From Apostichopus japonicus (taxonomy: Eukaryota > Echinodermata > Holothuroidea > Aspidochirotida > Stichopodidae): a stretch of DNA of 64,000 bases. The position numbers and the translations under genes are program-made. Every line of letters begins with the position of its first letter. Positions within the stretch are counted from its first letter, which is position 1. Where the stretch lies: positions 8,468,501-8,532,500 of the forward strand of contig NC_092580.1 of assembly GCF_037975245.1 (NCBI RefSeq), written 5' to 3'. Below the pieces are notes generated by a model. That model saw nothing but the letters and a program-made list of their open reading frames with translations, was not told the DNA's origin and ran no database searches. This document shows, in pieces, positions 37,901 to 50,923 of the stretch.

Positions 37901-38353
37901 GGTCACATCTGCGCGATTCAACACGCGATTCAATTCGCAACTAAAATCACACGAATCAGAGAAGTTGCTTCTAAGAACTTGCGCTGATTAGGACATTGCT
38001 CTATTGCAGATCAACCCAAATCGACGGCGCAACTTTTATTGCGCAACAAGTTGATACCCGTGTCTTACTACGCGATTCAACCTTCAATTGTATTGCGAGT
38101 TGAATCGCGTGTTGAATCGCGCAGATGTGACCCGGCTTTACACTCACTTCTTTCTCTCTCATGGATCCATGGTAATAGTCCAGCTGATCTGCCTCCATCA
38201 TCATCATCATGTGTGGATTGGTAGCCATTTTCTTAGGAGCAGGAGGATCTTGACTCCATTTTCTCATGAGATGCCGCATCTGTTGGCAGATTGACTTCTT
38301 CCCCCAGAAGACTGTAAGGAAGGTCCACCAGTAGCGTTGTATCTGCCAATAGT
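28957..38353 (-). CDS. SH2-domain protein with WW-like module, 3' exons (partial gene)
   Basis: Three - strand exons join in phase: 38353-38148, 29952-29858 and 29542-28957, ending TGA. Together they give about 295 residues. The SH2 domain starts YYHGSMREKE at the end of the first exon. It continues VERLF and GAYILRNSNSENN, with the phosphotyrosine-binding Arg in ILR, and then HIYHFRV in the last exon. After it comes a segment with GWMMHRD, FFLDTNT and AWDLPP, the spacing of a WW domain (W ... W-x2-P). The tail is lysine-rich. The first exon starts in phase 1, so 5' exons are missing; they were not found between 38354 and 45000. It is probably a phosphotyrosine-dependent adaptor. I do not recognise the orthologue. 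Confidence 0.75.
29858..29952 (-). CDS. SH2 gene exon with the phosphotyrosine-binding Arg
   Basis: 95 nt, phase 0 to 2, acceptor TACAG, donor GTAAGT. It encodes the alpha-A helix and the GAYILRNS beta-B strand. Confidence 0.8.
31470..31655. repeat. Tandem repeat, CCCCATTCATGAGACCACCT-like, about six units
   Basis: Units of 29-32 bp, with ATGAGA or ATATGAGA variants, in the SH2 gene intron. Confidence 0.85.
31928..31965. repeat. CTGT/CTAT microsatellite at a LINE 3' end
   Basis: A tetranucleotide run directly beside the end of LINE homology, as seen at 3' ends of some non-LTR elements. Confidence 0.85.
31966..33980 (-). mobile_element. Decayed non-LTR retrotransposon (LINE), RT to C-terminus
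   Basis: - strand frames in order give a linker (VTKEAMEQWIQDQC), GKSPGIDNVSAEMLKNG, SNYQTISLISHPSKIL, IDFKKAFDRVW with its catalytic Asp, LRFADDID near 32750 (the second catalytic pair), then MKTRMGLLRAL with LYGGEAWTL. Near 31990-32110 the C-terminal RGRPVKTWVGNIKTWTGMD-like tail follows. Frames shift several times, so it is dead. It is in the same orientation as the SH2 gene, inside its intron. The endonuclease part was not recognised. The clade is uncertain. Confidence 0.85.
34000..35150. other. Intronic, no gene recognised
   Basis: No domain-level coding signal in either strand. Bases 34870-35030 are GC-richer with GGCCCCTACAATGTGGGACC and look like an unclassified repeat. Confidence 0.4.
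35150..35335 (+). repeat. Dispersed repeat, reverse-complement copy at 47370-47500
   Basis: TAGCCTAACACCACACTAAG, TCAATGAGAAAT and CTAACCATC occur here twice (35150 and 35282). They match the reverse strand of 47370-47500. Confidence 0.7.
36320..36570. repeat. Tandem repeat, 54-bp unit, about five copies
   Basis: The unit contains GTGAAGTAATGCTTCAGTTT, GCTTCATTGCAGTACATTAG and TTTCAGTAGACTGT. Confidence 0.92.
37895..38137. mobile_element. PIF/Harbinger-type MITE, 243 bp, TTA duplication
   Basis: The terminal inverted repeat, about 39 bp, is AGCCCGGGTCACATCTGCGC at the left. Its complement ends at 38137, with a single-base difference (CCGGG or CCCGGG). TTA at 37892-37894 and 38138-38140 is the target duplication typical of PIF/Harbinger. 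The core has GATTCAACACGCGATTCAA-type repeats, no transposase. Confidence 0.88.
38148..38353 (-). CDS. SH2 gene exon with the domain's N-terminal edge
   Basis: 206 nt, acceptor TTCCAG, donor GTGAGT, no stop in frame. The encoded start is aromatic-rich (DYWQIQRYWWTFLTVFWGKK), then a linker with a run of five Met, then DYYHGSMREKE, the W/Y-Y-H-G start of SH2 domains. A MITE ends 10 bp downstream of its donor. Confidence 0.75.
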
Positions 38354-41300
38354 CTGGAATAGAAAGAACTGACCAGTTTTAAAGTCTGTAAGCTTTGAAA
38401 ATCGCAAACTAAATCAACTTGATGAATATATCAGGTTTTCTTGTCAAAATTTCACAGAAAATATGGACATGGTAATAAAGACTGTAAAGTCCTTGAAAAG
38501 TTGTGTGCAATCGGTTGGTTATAACTATAATGAACTACCAAACCTATTGACTACTGCTAAAAACATAAATCATATAGACCTACCATCCTAATAATGACAT
38601 GTTCTTGAAAATACTATGGTGGTGTTGAATACATAGTAAAAAGTGAAACCATTATAATGTGCCTTTTGACCTACAAGAGTTGTATGGCAGATCATCACAC
38701 ATGCAATTGCACACTTAATCTGGATAGTATTAACACATGTTGCATAATGGTTAAAGTACTACTACTGTACAGTATGTACAATTTCCATTGAAGATGTACG
38801 GTACATGGCAGTTTCATACACTTTATAAGAGATAAAATCCAAAGTTTTCAAAACTACTACTCAAATTTAAAACTGTTGGCTTCATCAAGGAATGAAGCAG
38901 GATAGAACTTATGGATACAAGACAAACTGTCTAGTCCTTGTTAATACATGACAGATGTTAACTACCATAGATGACACACAAAGTAACTACTTCATGTGCT
39001 GAAGTGTGCTGCACAAGATCTGTATTGATTGGGAATGAAGAGGTCTCACTATGTACACTTGAACAGCTCACTTTGCATTTGATTCTCTTTAATGGTCATT
39101 AATTATTGTTTCATATTAATGTTTGAGGGACAAGTCGCTAAGTGCTAACCAGATTGTTTGAGAGTTGTAGGGGTGCAAACCTGATAAACAATATTTCTTA
39201 GTGAATACATTTTCCATAATTGTCATTCTACATTCATGTGTGCTGTTTTCTCATGGTCTCCAGTAACTGAACAGTAGAAGACTCTTAGAGGTAATTACAA
39301 AGTCAATTTGTCTCAACCAGAAATGAAAAATATGCATTGTAGTTTTCATGATGTAATTAGGTACATATTTTCAGCATCTGATATCTTCTTAAAGGAATTT
39401 TTAAGAGGCAGTCTATTGGGTATACCAAAAAAACACTCCATAATTTTTGCATCGCCATTCCTACAGTAGTTCGGGGATTTTTCATCCTTTGATTCAGGAG
39501 AAGTAAATTTTTGAACCTCGGGCCAACTTAATCTAACATTATTTGTACACTGGAGAACAATGAACTACTGTGAAGTCATTGCGGCACTTCGTTTCGGGGA
39601 CCACAAGTTGACCGAAGGGAATCTCTTACATTCATATTTAACGTCCATGAATATGAATTGTCAATTGTCAACAACTCTGTAACTGGATGACGTACATTAA
39701 TCTTGGAGTGACTCCAACCGGTAACCTTATATGATTGGAAGGACCTTATAATTGGAAGTTGAAAATGTTTTTCTGTAAATTCTGTCATGCTCAACAAATG
39801 ACACTAGATCTACACTCACTTGCTGTGCCTTGGCATACCTCTAGATGTACATAGGGGAGGGTATAGATCTTAGGTGGATGCAGGGCCTGGGAGAGGGTGA
39901 TGGAGCAGATGGTATGGGATAAACTGGAGTGCAGCAGGGAGCTGCCAGGGGGATAAAGCTTAATAGGAACCAATCTCCCATCCCATCCCATCCCTCCCCA
40001 CTCCAAAGCTGCAGCATCTCACATAATTCTCAAAGTGTCAGTAACCGGAATTATTCTGAAAATGAAAGATGACTGGAGAGAGCAACACATGCAACTCAAA
40101 ATGTACTTCAATTGAGTAACACATCCACTCAGACCATAGGCTTTCATTATTGATGGGCAACATTATCAAGCAAACTCTGATATTTGTTAAAGGGAGGGCT
40201 AAAAGACTGGTTGAAAAACAAGTACAGGGCTGTAAAGTAGTAAAAGACATCTACTGCTGCAATTTACTTGATGTTTTCACATTCTAACATCCTCATGATT
40301 ACCTCTGACTAAACTCTAATGTTTAGTCTTAATCAACTGTTTCAAGCTAGCTTGCTGACTATGTGAGGAAGCTTCTCAGAGAGAAGGTACAACTTTTGTG
40401 TCCCCTAACAAACCAAACCCCCTGCCATAAAGGTCCATCCCCAGATCAGATTCAAATGGTAGCAGCTTCTATATTGTGTCTTTGGATCTGCCTTGACCTC
40501 AAATGACTTTACCATAATTATGTACACATTAATGAAGTCATTAACATCCATGACACAAACTTAGACAAGCTTCCATCAGGATTGAATAAGAAATTACATT
40601 AGTAAATGTTGACAATATCATGTAATTAGCATGTCTATGTTAAACTACATAGTGTTTGATACAAAAATTGTTAACCCCCTATACAATAGTATGTGTACTT
40701 GAAGCTTTGGTTAGAACCATTATTTGATAGGGGTCATGTAATTTTAAACAAAAATGGAAATATATATATTACTAAAATAACTGCTTGCACGGCAGAATAC
40801 ATATAAGAAACACATATATTTTTATGTTCTACTACTCAAAAGTGTATTAAATGCCAACCTTACACATTATGAGTAGAACCCCTGTGACAAATCTTACATG
40901 GTTCATATTAATAGGTTCACATTCCTTTCCGGAAACATATTTCATACTGTAGTTTTGATTCTTAATGAAACTATCATGGCCTCCAATGATGGAGGCTATG
41001 CCAACACTCACGACACAACCTCAGAAACAGCAACTAAACCATTTTCTTTTCTTTGTGTTCCAATTTTGTTGCAAAGACCTTTTATTAATGAAGCTATTGT
41101 GGGGCTTCAATGATGGCAGATATGGCAACTCGGAGGTTTGAGTGTGAAAAGCACACAAGAAAGTTATCAGAAAACAGCAACAAAGCAAGATTGACACTGT
41201 AACCTAGAAACAGTCATCAGAGAATGTTAAAGGTCAAGGGACATATAGAGTTGACTTTCAATAATGTAAAACTTAACAATTCTATTGTTAAGAAAACCCC

Positions 41301-44300
41301 AACTCTGTGTCCATTTTCCATCTCCAAATGGATAGAAATTGGTAACAAGTACTATTAAGTAATAGTTTTTGTCACGTCTGGGGGGAAGCGCAGAAAAGGG
41401 CAAACTTGAACTGTTCTGCGCAGTGTATTGAGTATGGAGAAATCTCAAACTAGTGAAAAAAATACCTTCCTCAACAGTCTGTTACAAGAAAGTTCAGATT
41501 GGGATTTAGGTGAAAAATCACAGATTGGTAGATAAGACATCAAACAAACCATTGAACGACTTCTTTTTCAAAAATTCCTTGCATTTTCCTCCTATCAAGC
41601 AACAAAAGCTTCGCAAAAATCCGCTAAATTGCCTCGGTTAGGAATAACAGAAAACAAATGACGACATTTATTTACATACTGTACCAAGTCAAAACTGTAT
41701 GATAACGTGCTTACTGCAACCATACAGTTGGTATACACTCACTAATATGCATACACAGCATGCATACAGTAGCTAGCTCACACATATTGCCAAATGGCGG
41801 CCGGTGGCATTGAACGTTAATTTAATGATCATAGACTTTGGATTCAGATTTCAATAGCGAATAAGGGCGAGAAATGGAGGACATGTTTGACAATCGTGGG
41901 TAGGTTTTCCCAACATGTTAGAACCGGAGACCAGCGAAGAGGAGTCCTGATTGGACAGTGATGTCGAGATTGCTCGTATTGGCGGAACTCAATTAGTAAC
42001 GTTAGGCCTAGTGTAATATATAGGCTAGTTGTGTGACTGGTTAGGCCTGGTTAGATCCGATATTGTTACCTAACTGTCCCCATGATAGAAATAACTCGGA
42101 AATAAATCTTGGTCTTATAGGTAGCTAGGCTAGCCGAGTGAAGTGTTACTGAGCTATCAGTTTTAGACGAACACGAAACTTGCGCAAATCTCGGTACTGT
42201 TGTGCACCCATTTTCAGATATTTTGTCGATTGTCTGTGACGTATTGTTTACGTCTTGGATCTTGGTTAGCAACTTAGCACATTTTGCCTATTTAGTTTTG
42301 GCCACTGTGGTAGTTCCCCCCATAACGTCTATCATCTTACGGGATGAGCTTAGTGATTAAATAAATTAAACAGCAAAGAAACAATCGTGGAACTCCAAAT
42401 TTGGTGTACAGTGTTTTGATATATAGCTTCTCAATCTGTGCAAGTTTGAAGGGAATCTGCTACGTGTTGCTTGACCTTTAAAGAAGACCAAAAGATTAAG
42501 ACATTACAGAGGAGGTCACAGGAAGAAATTAATGTTAAAGAAAGATGGAGTTGTGTGTCATTTTTAGATATCAATTATGGACTAGAAATGCAGGTAAATT
42601 CCAGATGAATAGGCCGAACACGCCAACTTAAAATTTCTCCTTCATTATAAATGTTTTATTTTGAAATTTCGACACATTTTTAAGTTTCAAATGAAATTAC
42701 ATTCAGAAAAAACACACAGGCATGTACCTTAACGATAATGAATTATGACCTTCATGAATATTTAATTAGGTACACAAATATATAAATTTTCCGAATGTAT
42801 TGTCAAATACCATATATAATTTCTTAAACTTTTATCCTCTCAAATATAATTGTCGATTCATATCTAACCTACAGTAGTGTGCAAAATACCATTGGGATGA
42901 AGGATGGTCATGTTACCGTATGTTGAATCAAAGTTATGTACATTCTAACTGACCATTTTGAACACACTCATTAATATTCATGAATTGAATAAAAATAATT
43001 GTTACTATTCTAGGATTACAACTATACAGTATATGAACTTCCATAAAGGGATCAATGCAACTAAAAATTCAGGGTATAAATTAAATAAAGTTACTCAAGA
43101 TAGAGTTTGAGCATGAAACCAACAACTTGGTCAAGTCTTAAACCCTAGTCCCTTTACTTGTATTTAGTATCACCTGTCCCTTGGAAAGGGATTGGATATT
43201 TATTTCTACCATAATCAGGTTAAAGGTTGTCAAGCAATCTACTGAGTGACCACATGATGTTTTCTGAACATACAAATTTTATGTACTTTTCCAATCTTCT
43301 GCAAAGAAAACATTGTAATATTTTGAACTAAGACTTTATCTGAAAAGAAAGACAACTTATCAAGCTTGTTACTTGCATTTTTGGGAGTTTAAGTATTGAA
43401 CAGGATCGAATTCAAGTGATGTCAATTAGCATACATGTAAATTTATACTCAACCTACACACTTAAACTGTTTATGCATGTGACCTGACCAACATGTTATT
43501 GACCTGTAAGACTTACAGTAGGTAAAGGTCTCACAATGATTGCTAGGAGATGTGCTCTCACAGCTATTGTTAACTATGATTGTAATTTAAATCCATTGGA
43601 CCCTTTATGGGCAGAACAGAACCATCCCTTTAATCTGACATTGATAGTCACTCACAGGTAGTCAATTCTGTGTTACAGAGATGTACAGTAAGTACTGTGT
43701 TTTGGAATCGGAGGTAATGTTCATGGATGGATTGATGGGTGGATGGATGGATGAATGGATGGAAATAAAATGGTGACTGCCAAAGGTGAGTTTCCTTTTC
43801 CTTCATTGCAACCAGTCAGCATTAATACACTATTTGAAGAAGGTTCATGCTTTGATCCATGGATTTAGTAGACATTTATGGACTGCCAACTAGTCCAAAT
43901 AACACACAGAGGCCTCAACATATATGCTGGTCAATGTATTATAACCTTTCCAGTTGTTCATGGTTTCATTATGGCTTATGGACAGCCTCAACTGTCCCTC
44001 TTTCACCCCCTTTTTCGAAAAAAACCACCTCCCTAGCTCAGAAGAAAAGGATGTACCTTTTCTTTGTAGACTTTAGTTACACCATATGCAGACTGTATGC
44101 CACAACAGGATCAACAAATGTAACAAGTTGTACAATAGAGTAACCAGTCTATTACTAAAATACAACGATTTTGTTAAAAAATAGTTAACATGTTATTTTC
44201 AAAATTTGACTGCCCTTACAGTTACAGTACTCACACTTATTTGAAAACATTATGCAAATTTTCAAACTGCCTTGTGCAAATGCTTTCTACAGAGCCTCAA

Positions 44301-45380
44301 TAACTGTAATGTTACTCTAAGTGTAGGGAAGGCTCACTACTCTTCATGTGGCCAAATCCTAATATCTATATTCAGCTCAACTTAACTCACATTTCATGAA
44401 ATTTAATACAACATAATATTGAAAACTTAATGATCACTGTATGCTTGAGAATTGCCATCATTATGGTCCATTGCCTTTGACATGCCATCATCACATACAA
44501 TACTTCAGTTAGGTGTATTAACTTCAAACTCTAACTTAGTGTACATATTTGGTCTTTGCTGAGAACAATGTAATGAATGAAAATGATGTTAACAAAACTA
44601 CAATCTGTCAGTGATGTTTGTGCAGAGGCTAACCACACTTGACAGAATAAACTGACATCAAAAGCTGAACTTTATAGGCAACCAGGATATGACATGAAGG
44701 AATGGTCCAGGGGTTTCCCTATTTAGTTTTTGCAAACAACCCTATCATTGCCCCCAGTATTGTCACTAAACATATATGCCCACCAAAAGCAACTGATGAA
44801 CAGAGTAAAACATCCACAACAAATAGCTTGGCTTCTGTATCATTAGGGCTTCTCTAGTACTAGGCATATACAGTACTATAGCTAGGTGTGCGAGTCCTAA
44901 GCCAATACAGTAACTCACTGCAACTTTGAGCTGCTACTTGATTAGCGACTTCGTACATTTTTGTATTTGTGTTAAATGTTTAACTCACAAAGTATCCCCC
45001 ACTGCTCCTAAAATGTCCCCCTAAAAATTGCAACCTCCATTTTGATGTATTGTCGATGGCCATCCTACTCATAGGCTATAGGCTAGATTTATATGTTATT
45101 GTACATAGACCTTGGCCTATATTCTGAAAGATGAAAGCAGTACCTTGATAAACTTAAAGCAAGGTTAAGTTGTAAATTGCTTTTTGTCAATGACCAATCT
45201 CAACAGGATTTAACTGTGTAATCTGCAGATCTCTGCTATTTGCACCTCCATTATGTACGGGAATTTTTCAAGTGCAGAAGTGGTTCACGAACATAACAGA
45301 GCATTTATAAACATACACCGAAAAAATCATTTAAAAACTAATTTAAACAGGGAAACATTATTACAGGGAACGGTTTGAGC
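38354..45380. other. No gene recognised; may hold 5' exons of the SH2 gene
   Basis: No supported coding exon. A GGAT microsatellite lies at 43733-43763. An ATGGCGGCC start at about 41794 runs into a stop after eight codons. Confidence 0.4.
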
Positions 45381-45389
45381 TTCTCATCT

Positions 45390-45562
45390 CATCTGTCTTC
45401 TTCTTGCCTAGAGGCAAATAAGGCCTCCACAGAGGGTCTCCATTCATCTCTGTCAGCAGCTGCGTTTATTGCCTCATTCCAGGATTGCCAACCAGCCCTC
45501 TCTCTCTTTGTCTACTGTCCTGTGCCATCTTGAGGTCGCCCTCTCTTTCTCATACATGCACC
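45390..45562 (-). mobile_element. LINE 3' remnant
   Basis: The - strand gives RKRGRPQ, then GWQSWNEAINAAADRDEWRP and a stop after ASRQEEDR. This is the usual C-terminal end of a non-LTR RT (RGRP ... W ... A-x-DR-x-W). It differs from the 31966-33980 element, so a second lineage is present. Confidence 0.7.
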
Positions 45563-45979
45563 TGTGCTATCCATAAGATGTAACATGGAATTGCCGTTCA
45601 GGTATGATGTACAAGATTATACCATTTTTGATCAAGGGAAGGGGAAAGTGCTAACTGGGTCATTGCAGAATGGTAAACAAGTTCCAAGAACTGACTCATG
45701 TGTCGCGGTGAGGATTGATTCGGACCTAACCATGCTGCCCCTAAACATACTCCAAGAAACTTTGAAGCCAAACTGACTACTTACCAGTTTTTCCTCTAAG
45801 AAATTTCCCATTGAGTCAAAATGGCTAATATCTGAATATTTGACTCACCCCGTCCTGGGGGATGGGTCTAAGGGGAGGGGTAAAATTCTCGGGAAGATTA
45901 TTTTATTGAACCAAAAACACTATCGGTCAATGTTTTCGTGACTTTTCACGATGTTACATTTTGCCGACAGTATTAGTAC

Positions 45980-46646
45980 CAGGGGCGTAGCCAGGATTTT
46001 CAAAAGTTGTAGGCACGACTAAGTGGAGCACCACCATCGGTTGGCGAGGAGCGTACAAGAAATTTTTGGGTTTTACAAATCCCCCAGATGGCCAGAAACG
46101 GCCCTTCCCGAGTGTTCATTTTGGTTCCCTGGCCTCTTGGTAACATGAGACACCTCATTCAATATCACTTTTAAACCAAAAAAACAAAAAAGTTAAAAAA
46201 GTACTTAATTCAATACTGTATTTAAAATTAGCAAGGTACTGTACATGTACAGAGTAAGCCAGTTACAACAGGCAACAAAGTGCTGCAGCTCTATAAAGTC
46301 TGTTAATCAACGATAGGCTTATTTGACTGTGGAATGTTCTCAACTGAAATATTATCTGCGTAAACAGGTTCTTAACTACTGTAGATGTTAAAAAACTGAC
46401 AAAATCGGATCCTAGTCTTTTTCGGCGGGTAGAGTGTTGATTAAAACGGCACGCGATAGAAATGACAGCCTAGATGGCAGAAGAATAGGTCACCAAATTT
46501 AGCCATATTCTTGCTACATTCATTTCAATAGTTTTTCCTATCTAGACTCTAAAACTCGTCCAGCACGCTTATGGATTGGAATTATGGGTGTTATAAAAAA
46601 AAAAAAAACTTGGCCAAAAAAGTGCTACATACTGGCTACGCCCCTG
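45980..46646. mobile_element. Element with CAGGGGCGTAGCCAG inverted ends, 667 bp
   Basis: It begins CAGGGGCGTAGCCAGG and ends CTGGCTACGCCCCTG. Flanks read TTAGTAC and GTACTAA, an inversion rather than a direct duplication. There is no transposase. It shares ends with the 1809-2153 element. Confidence 0.7.
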
Positions 46647-47369
46647 TGTACTAAACATGGGCCAATCCAATGTCTGATTTTAAATTGGAGCATGGAACTC
46701 TGAGCTTTATTTAAACAATGATTGCTAAATAATAATAAATTAGTTCGTTGCATATTACGCTTTATTTTTACAAGCTAAATTTGGCTCAAATATAGTGCAC
46801 CACTTGCAATGCAGGGTAGGAATTTAGATTTGGCTCTGTGGGGCTACTTTGGACAATGAAAAGTTAAAAACGCCCCCCTTAATGTATTTACGAGGGCTTT
46901 TGTAAGGTTTAAGGGGGCGCTTTTCCAAAGTTCAATATGCTGTTTACAGAAAAGGTTGTAAGCATTCATCAGGATCAAGTAAGCACAATTACACTCTTCC
47001 TAGTTAGCTGCGACCATATAGCAAATTCATTGAAAGTTTAATTGCCAAAATTTGCGATCGTTTAGCAAATAACGTCAATCCACCGAACATATGACGAAAA
47101 ACCAATAACCCATCAACTGAATTAGAAAACACAGGTTTACTTCTACTGTAGGTGCCCTTTCCTTTAATCATGAATTTTTTCGTGTGTGGATAAAATCACC
47201 CACCACCAAATACGAAACCATTATACTGTACCGCTGAAAAATTATGGAAGTTAAATCCTTCAATCTATCGCCACAGCAACGGTGTACCTAAAATACAACA
47301 TTCCCTCTCTAAGACAAAGCACATACCTTCCAAACAACTGCCGATTTCCAGCAATTTTTTTTTTTTTTT

Positions 47370-47500
47370 TGCAAACCGACGGTTAGGCTTCATTTCCCAT
47401 TGACTTAGTGTGGTTGTTAGGCTAACATGTGGTCGAAGGTTGCAGTATTTCATGGATATTTTAGTTCTAGCTAACCGGTCACAATTTCAGCGAATAAAAG
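47370..47500 (-). repeat. Dispersed repeat, reverse copy of 35150-35335
   Basis: The sequence here, CCCATTGACTTAGTGTGGTT and GTTAGGCTAACATGTGGTCG, matches the reverse strand of the 35-kb copy. Confidence 0.7.
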
Positions 47501-47509
47501 GTTATTGTC

Positions 47510-50140
47510 GCTGCTACTGAAATTGCTTAGTGGAGGCCGTAATTTGCCAGTTACTGCGCGGGAAGTTCGCGGTGATTGTGCGCGACCCTCCCCAATGCTT
47601 CAAATTTGATCAAATGTGATGCAGGATTGTGAGAACTGTTTGTGTGATTCGAGCTGCTACTGAAAACCCTAGCTAAAGCAAAAAGCATGTCTCAATTAAC
47701 TTTACACAGATTTTCTTATATTTCTTTTTCGCCCTCGCAATTGTGCTTTCGGAGGGCTTTTTTTAGCACTTGCTAGGGCGAATCGCTCGTTGCCCCCTCT
47801 TATTTCTGAGCCTGTTGCAATGTAAGGTAAGGTAGGTTATACACATATTATATTTAGTACACTGGTATTGCGAACCATCGTAGTGTAGGCAATGCATCAG
47901 TGCACGTGCACGTTATATGATTTAGCTTTACAGCAATCGAGCTAAATCTATCTGACTGTATATAAAAACAGCTCTACGGTAAAGTTAACGATCGCTAATT
48001 TAAAATTTCTGACGATAAATTGGAAACAATTTACAGTAATAATTTCTTCACTTCAAGTTGAAGTTCTGAACACCATGCCTTTTGAAACAATTTTTTTTTC
48101 TATTTACACTGTATAAAATTCAGGAGAAAATGAAACCCTCTTTTTTTTTCTCTCTCTCTGAACGCCAGTGCGTCAAAACGACAAGCCATTGCGTCAAAAT
48201 CGTGTCATCGCGGCTTAGCGGAAACACTGCTACTTACTCCTATTTGTACAATACATGAAAGAAAAGGGCACAACTAATTCATAGCGGGTGTTGATCTAGT
48301 GTGATGAGAAACTTTTCTGGAAGCATGCCAAGATTTTTGTAACCTTAAACGCAGAGCATGGGAACCGTAGTCCATTAGGTAGGTCACAGCCCAACATCAT
48401 ACCACTGCAATTGTTATGTATTGCATGGGCTATTCAGTGTGTGGCAGTCTAGAAACAGCAATTTAGAAACAGCAGAGTACTGCCTTACGATGTTTGTTTT
48501 ATAATATCGGAAGTTTCGTACATCTTCAAACTTTAAAAGTTTGTAAGAAAGATAAAATATATTTTCATTTAAAGGGTGTGAAGACTCGCGCACATAGAAA
48601 CGTGTCATGCCGGTAATCTGACCTAGTTTTGAATGAGGTGTAACAGAAGTGTTAGACACCACCATCGATCCCAGAAGATACACAAACAGCTTGCTACCGT
48701 CGGTAATTAGACACTAGTGTACAGTCAATACATACAGCTACGGTCAATACCCACAACGCAGTGTACATAGCAGCGTGGACATCTCAGGTCTAGATAAAAG
48801 ATAACAAGGTATCACGTTTCATTACTGTCTGCATTTTGTAGCGACAAGAAAAGTACGTCATTTGCAAGCAACGTAAAGTTAACTTTTTCAGAGCGCGGCA
48901 CGCGGTTTGGGTGAGTCCCCAATGCCTTTAATAACATTAAATCATAATGTAGCTTACTTTAACTTGTCATTTTCAAGTTTTCCAGCAGTTTCGTGACAAT
49001 GTAAATACAAAAAGTTGTCAGCATTTTGCATCCGCACAGGTCTACAAACTTTTTTATTGCCAGATACGCAAATATACCAAACGCCAAACTTTTTCCAGGG
49101 CTTCACCACCTGCAACCTGACAAGGGGTTCTACCCCTTGACCAAATGAGGGGTTCCACCCCTTGACCCCACTGGGGCCCTACAGCGGGCCCATGGACCCA
49201 CGCCCAATTCTTTGCACGCTTCGCATGCTCGATGTGTTCACCGCGCGAACACTGGCAGGAAATCAGCAGTTGTTTGCAGGAAATCAAACAAGGTTTTTTC
49301 AACACTGTATGGGAGAATGTTTCAGTTTTGTTTAACCCAACTAAGAAGCCAAAACCACTTCCCACTGATTACGATTTAGAAAGCAATCATAAAATTGGAA
49401 CTTAGCTTTGGGATTCACTTCAAACACTGCAATACAAGGCCTAGCCTAGGGGATATACTAAGAAATTGGGGTTAGTGTTACTTATTTTAGGTAGCCTAGG
49501 CCTAGGCTAGGTCTATGCCATTGGCAAACTATACCAAACATTAAGGGCCTGACCAATGAACTAGTTCCTTGGCCCTTAACATTAACGTGCATGTTAAAAT
49601 GTTTGGCCTCACTTTCTAGTCCTAACGTTAGGTCTCATTTTTAGGTTTATGCCTAGGCCCTAGCATATGCTCCCGTAAGCACTTCTATATAGGGTATAAC
49701 TTAGTACATTGGACAGTATTCAGTTTTGAAAGAATATTTAACTCACTCAGTCAAGTAAGTAGCCAACGAGCAGCTCCAGATAGACGCTTTTGAGTTGTTA
49801 TCACAATAGCATTCAGCAAACATTAAAATGGTAAAATATGTTGTGTCCGTGTACCTACGTCCTTTCAATAGACGCAGGACCAACACAACCGATGTTAGGC
49901 TAATAGTACTACTATACTAGTACTAACTACCACTAGTTACGCTCGTCTAGCTAAGTTAACGGAGGTTGTTGATTTTTGTCCTGAGCCATAAGAATATCAT
50001 ATACATATATATGGCTCTGCAGTTGTCGGTTGAAGAAAGATGGCGTTCTTGCCCTTTAATGTCCCATAGGAGTTAAGCGTCTACCATCGACTTATCACTG
50101 CAGAAGGAGGAATGCTTTCAGACTAAAGTAGCTTCGCCGA
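47510..50140. other. No gene recognised
   Basis: GC-richer at 47.5-47.8 and 49.1-49.2 kb; the latter has tandem GGGGTTCTACCCCTTGACC-like segments. CCTAGGC palindromes cluster at 49440-49510. Confidence 0.45.
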
Positions 50141-50169
50141 TATGGCAAGCCGTTTTACATTTTATTCGA

Positions 50170-50560
50170 TATTTGATGATATCAGCAAAAATGTAATTAA
50201 TATATTACCAATTAACTGCTTATATCATCAAATTATTTGATGATATCATCTGATAATTGCTGATCAACAAATATTTGCTGATATCAAGAATTATTTGGTG
50301 ATGTCAGCATAATTGCTGATATCAACAAATGAATTAGCCTATATGAACAAATCATTTAATGATATCAGCAATTCATTGTTGATATCAGCGATTCCAACAT
50401 ATCACTAATTCATTTGCTGATATCAACAAATCAATTGATGATATCAGTAACTATTTTAATATCTTCAGCAAATGAACCGTAAATATCACTAATGCATGCT
50501 TTGTTGATATCACTAAATCAATTGCTGATATCAGTAATTCAACCGTGACGATGATATCAG
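50170..50560. repeat. GATATC-rich subterminal repeat
   Basis: About 20 copies of TGATATCA with variable AT-rich spacers (GCAAATCAATTGCTGATATC-like) in both orientations, since the motif is palindromic. Confidence 0.85.
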
Positions 50561-50712
50561 TAATTCAACCATGTCAACCCGTCTTACAAACATGCGCAAA
50601 CATGTGTACTGTAAAAATGACAACGACGAGACAACACGGGAACGTTACTTTCACCATCGCGATTGCAGTGGGATGATGAGGCACACATCGTTCTTGACAA
50701 AATTTCTCGGAT

Positions 50713-50923
50713 CTAAGGCGACGTAGAAAGGCTCTTAAATTAACTGACAATGACAATGCTTCCGAAGAGAAAGAACGTCTTCACCAAACAAAAAGAAATT
50801 TTACAAAGAAGAAAAAAAAATGGAATAAAAAGGATAACTGTCGGACAACATCGAAATCATCAGTATCTGCTTCCGAACTAGACCCGGCAATAGCTACTCT
50901 TGCTCTTCCGACAAGATTATAAA
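50713..50923 (+). other. Open frame inside the TA-flanked element
   Basis: About 69 codons, without a start ATG, reading DLRRRRKALKLTDNDNASEE, then a very basic stretch, then SASELDPAIATLALPTRL and stop. It looks more like a coding fragment than random sequence. It could be a captured host or transposase fragment. Not recognised. Confidence 0.3.

Noticed and set aside
41794-41823. ATGGCGGCCGGTGGC as a start codon in good context
   Set aside because: A stop follows after eight codons and no donor makes a sensible exon.
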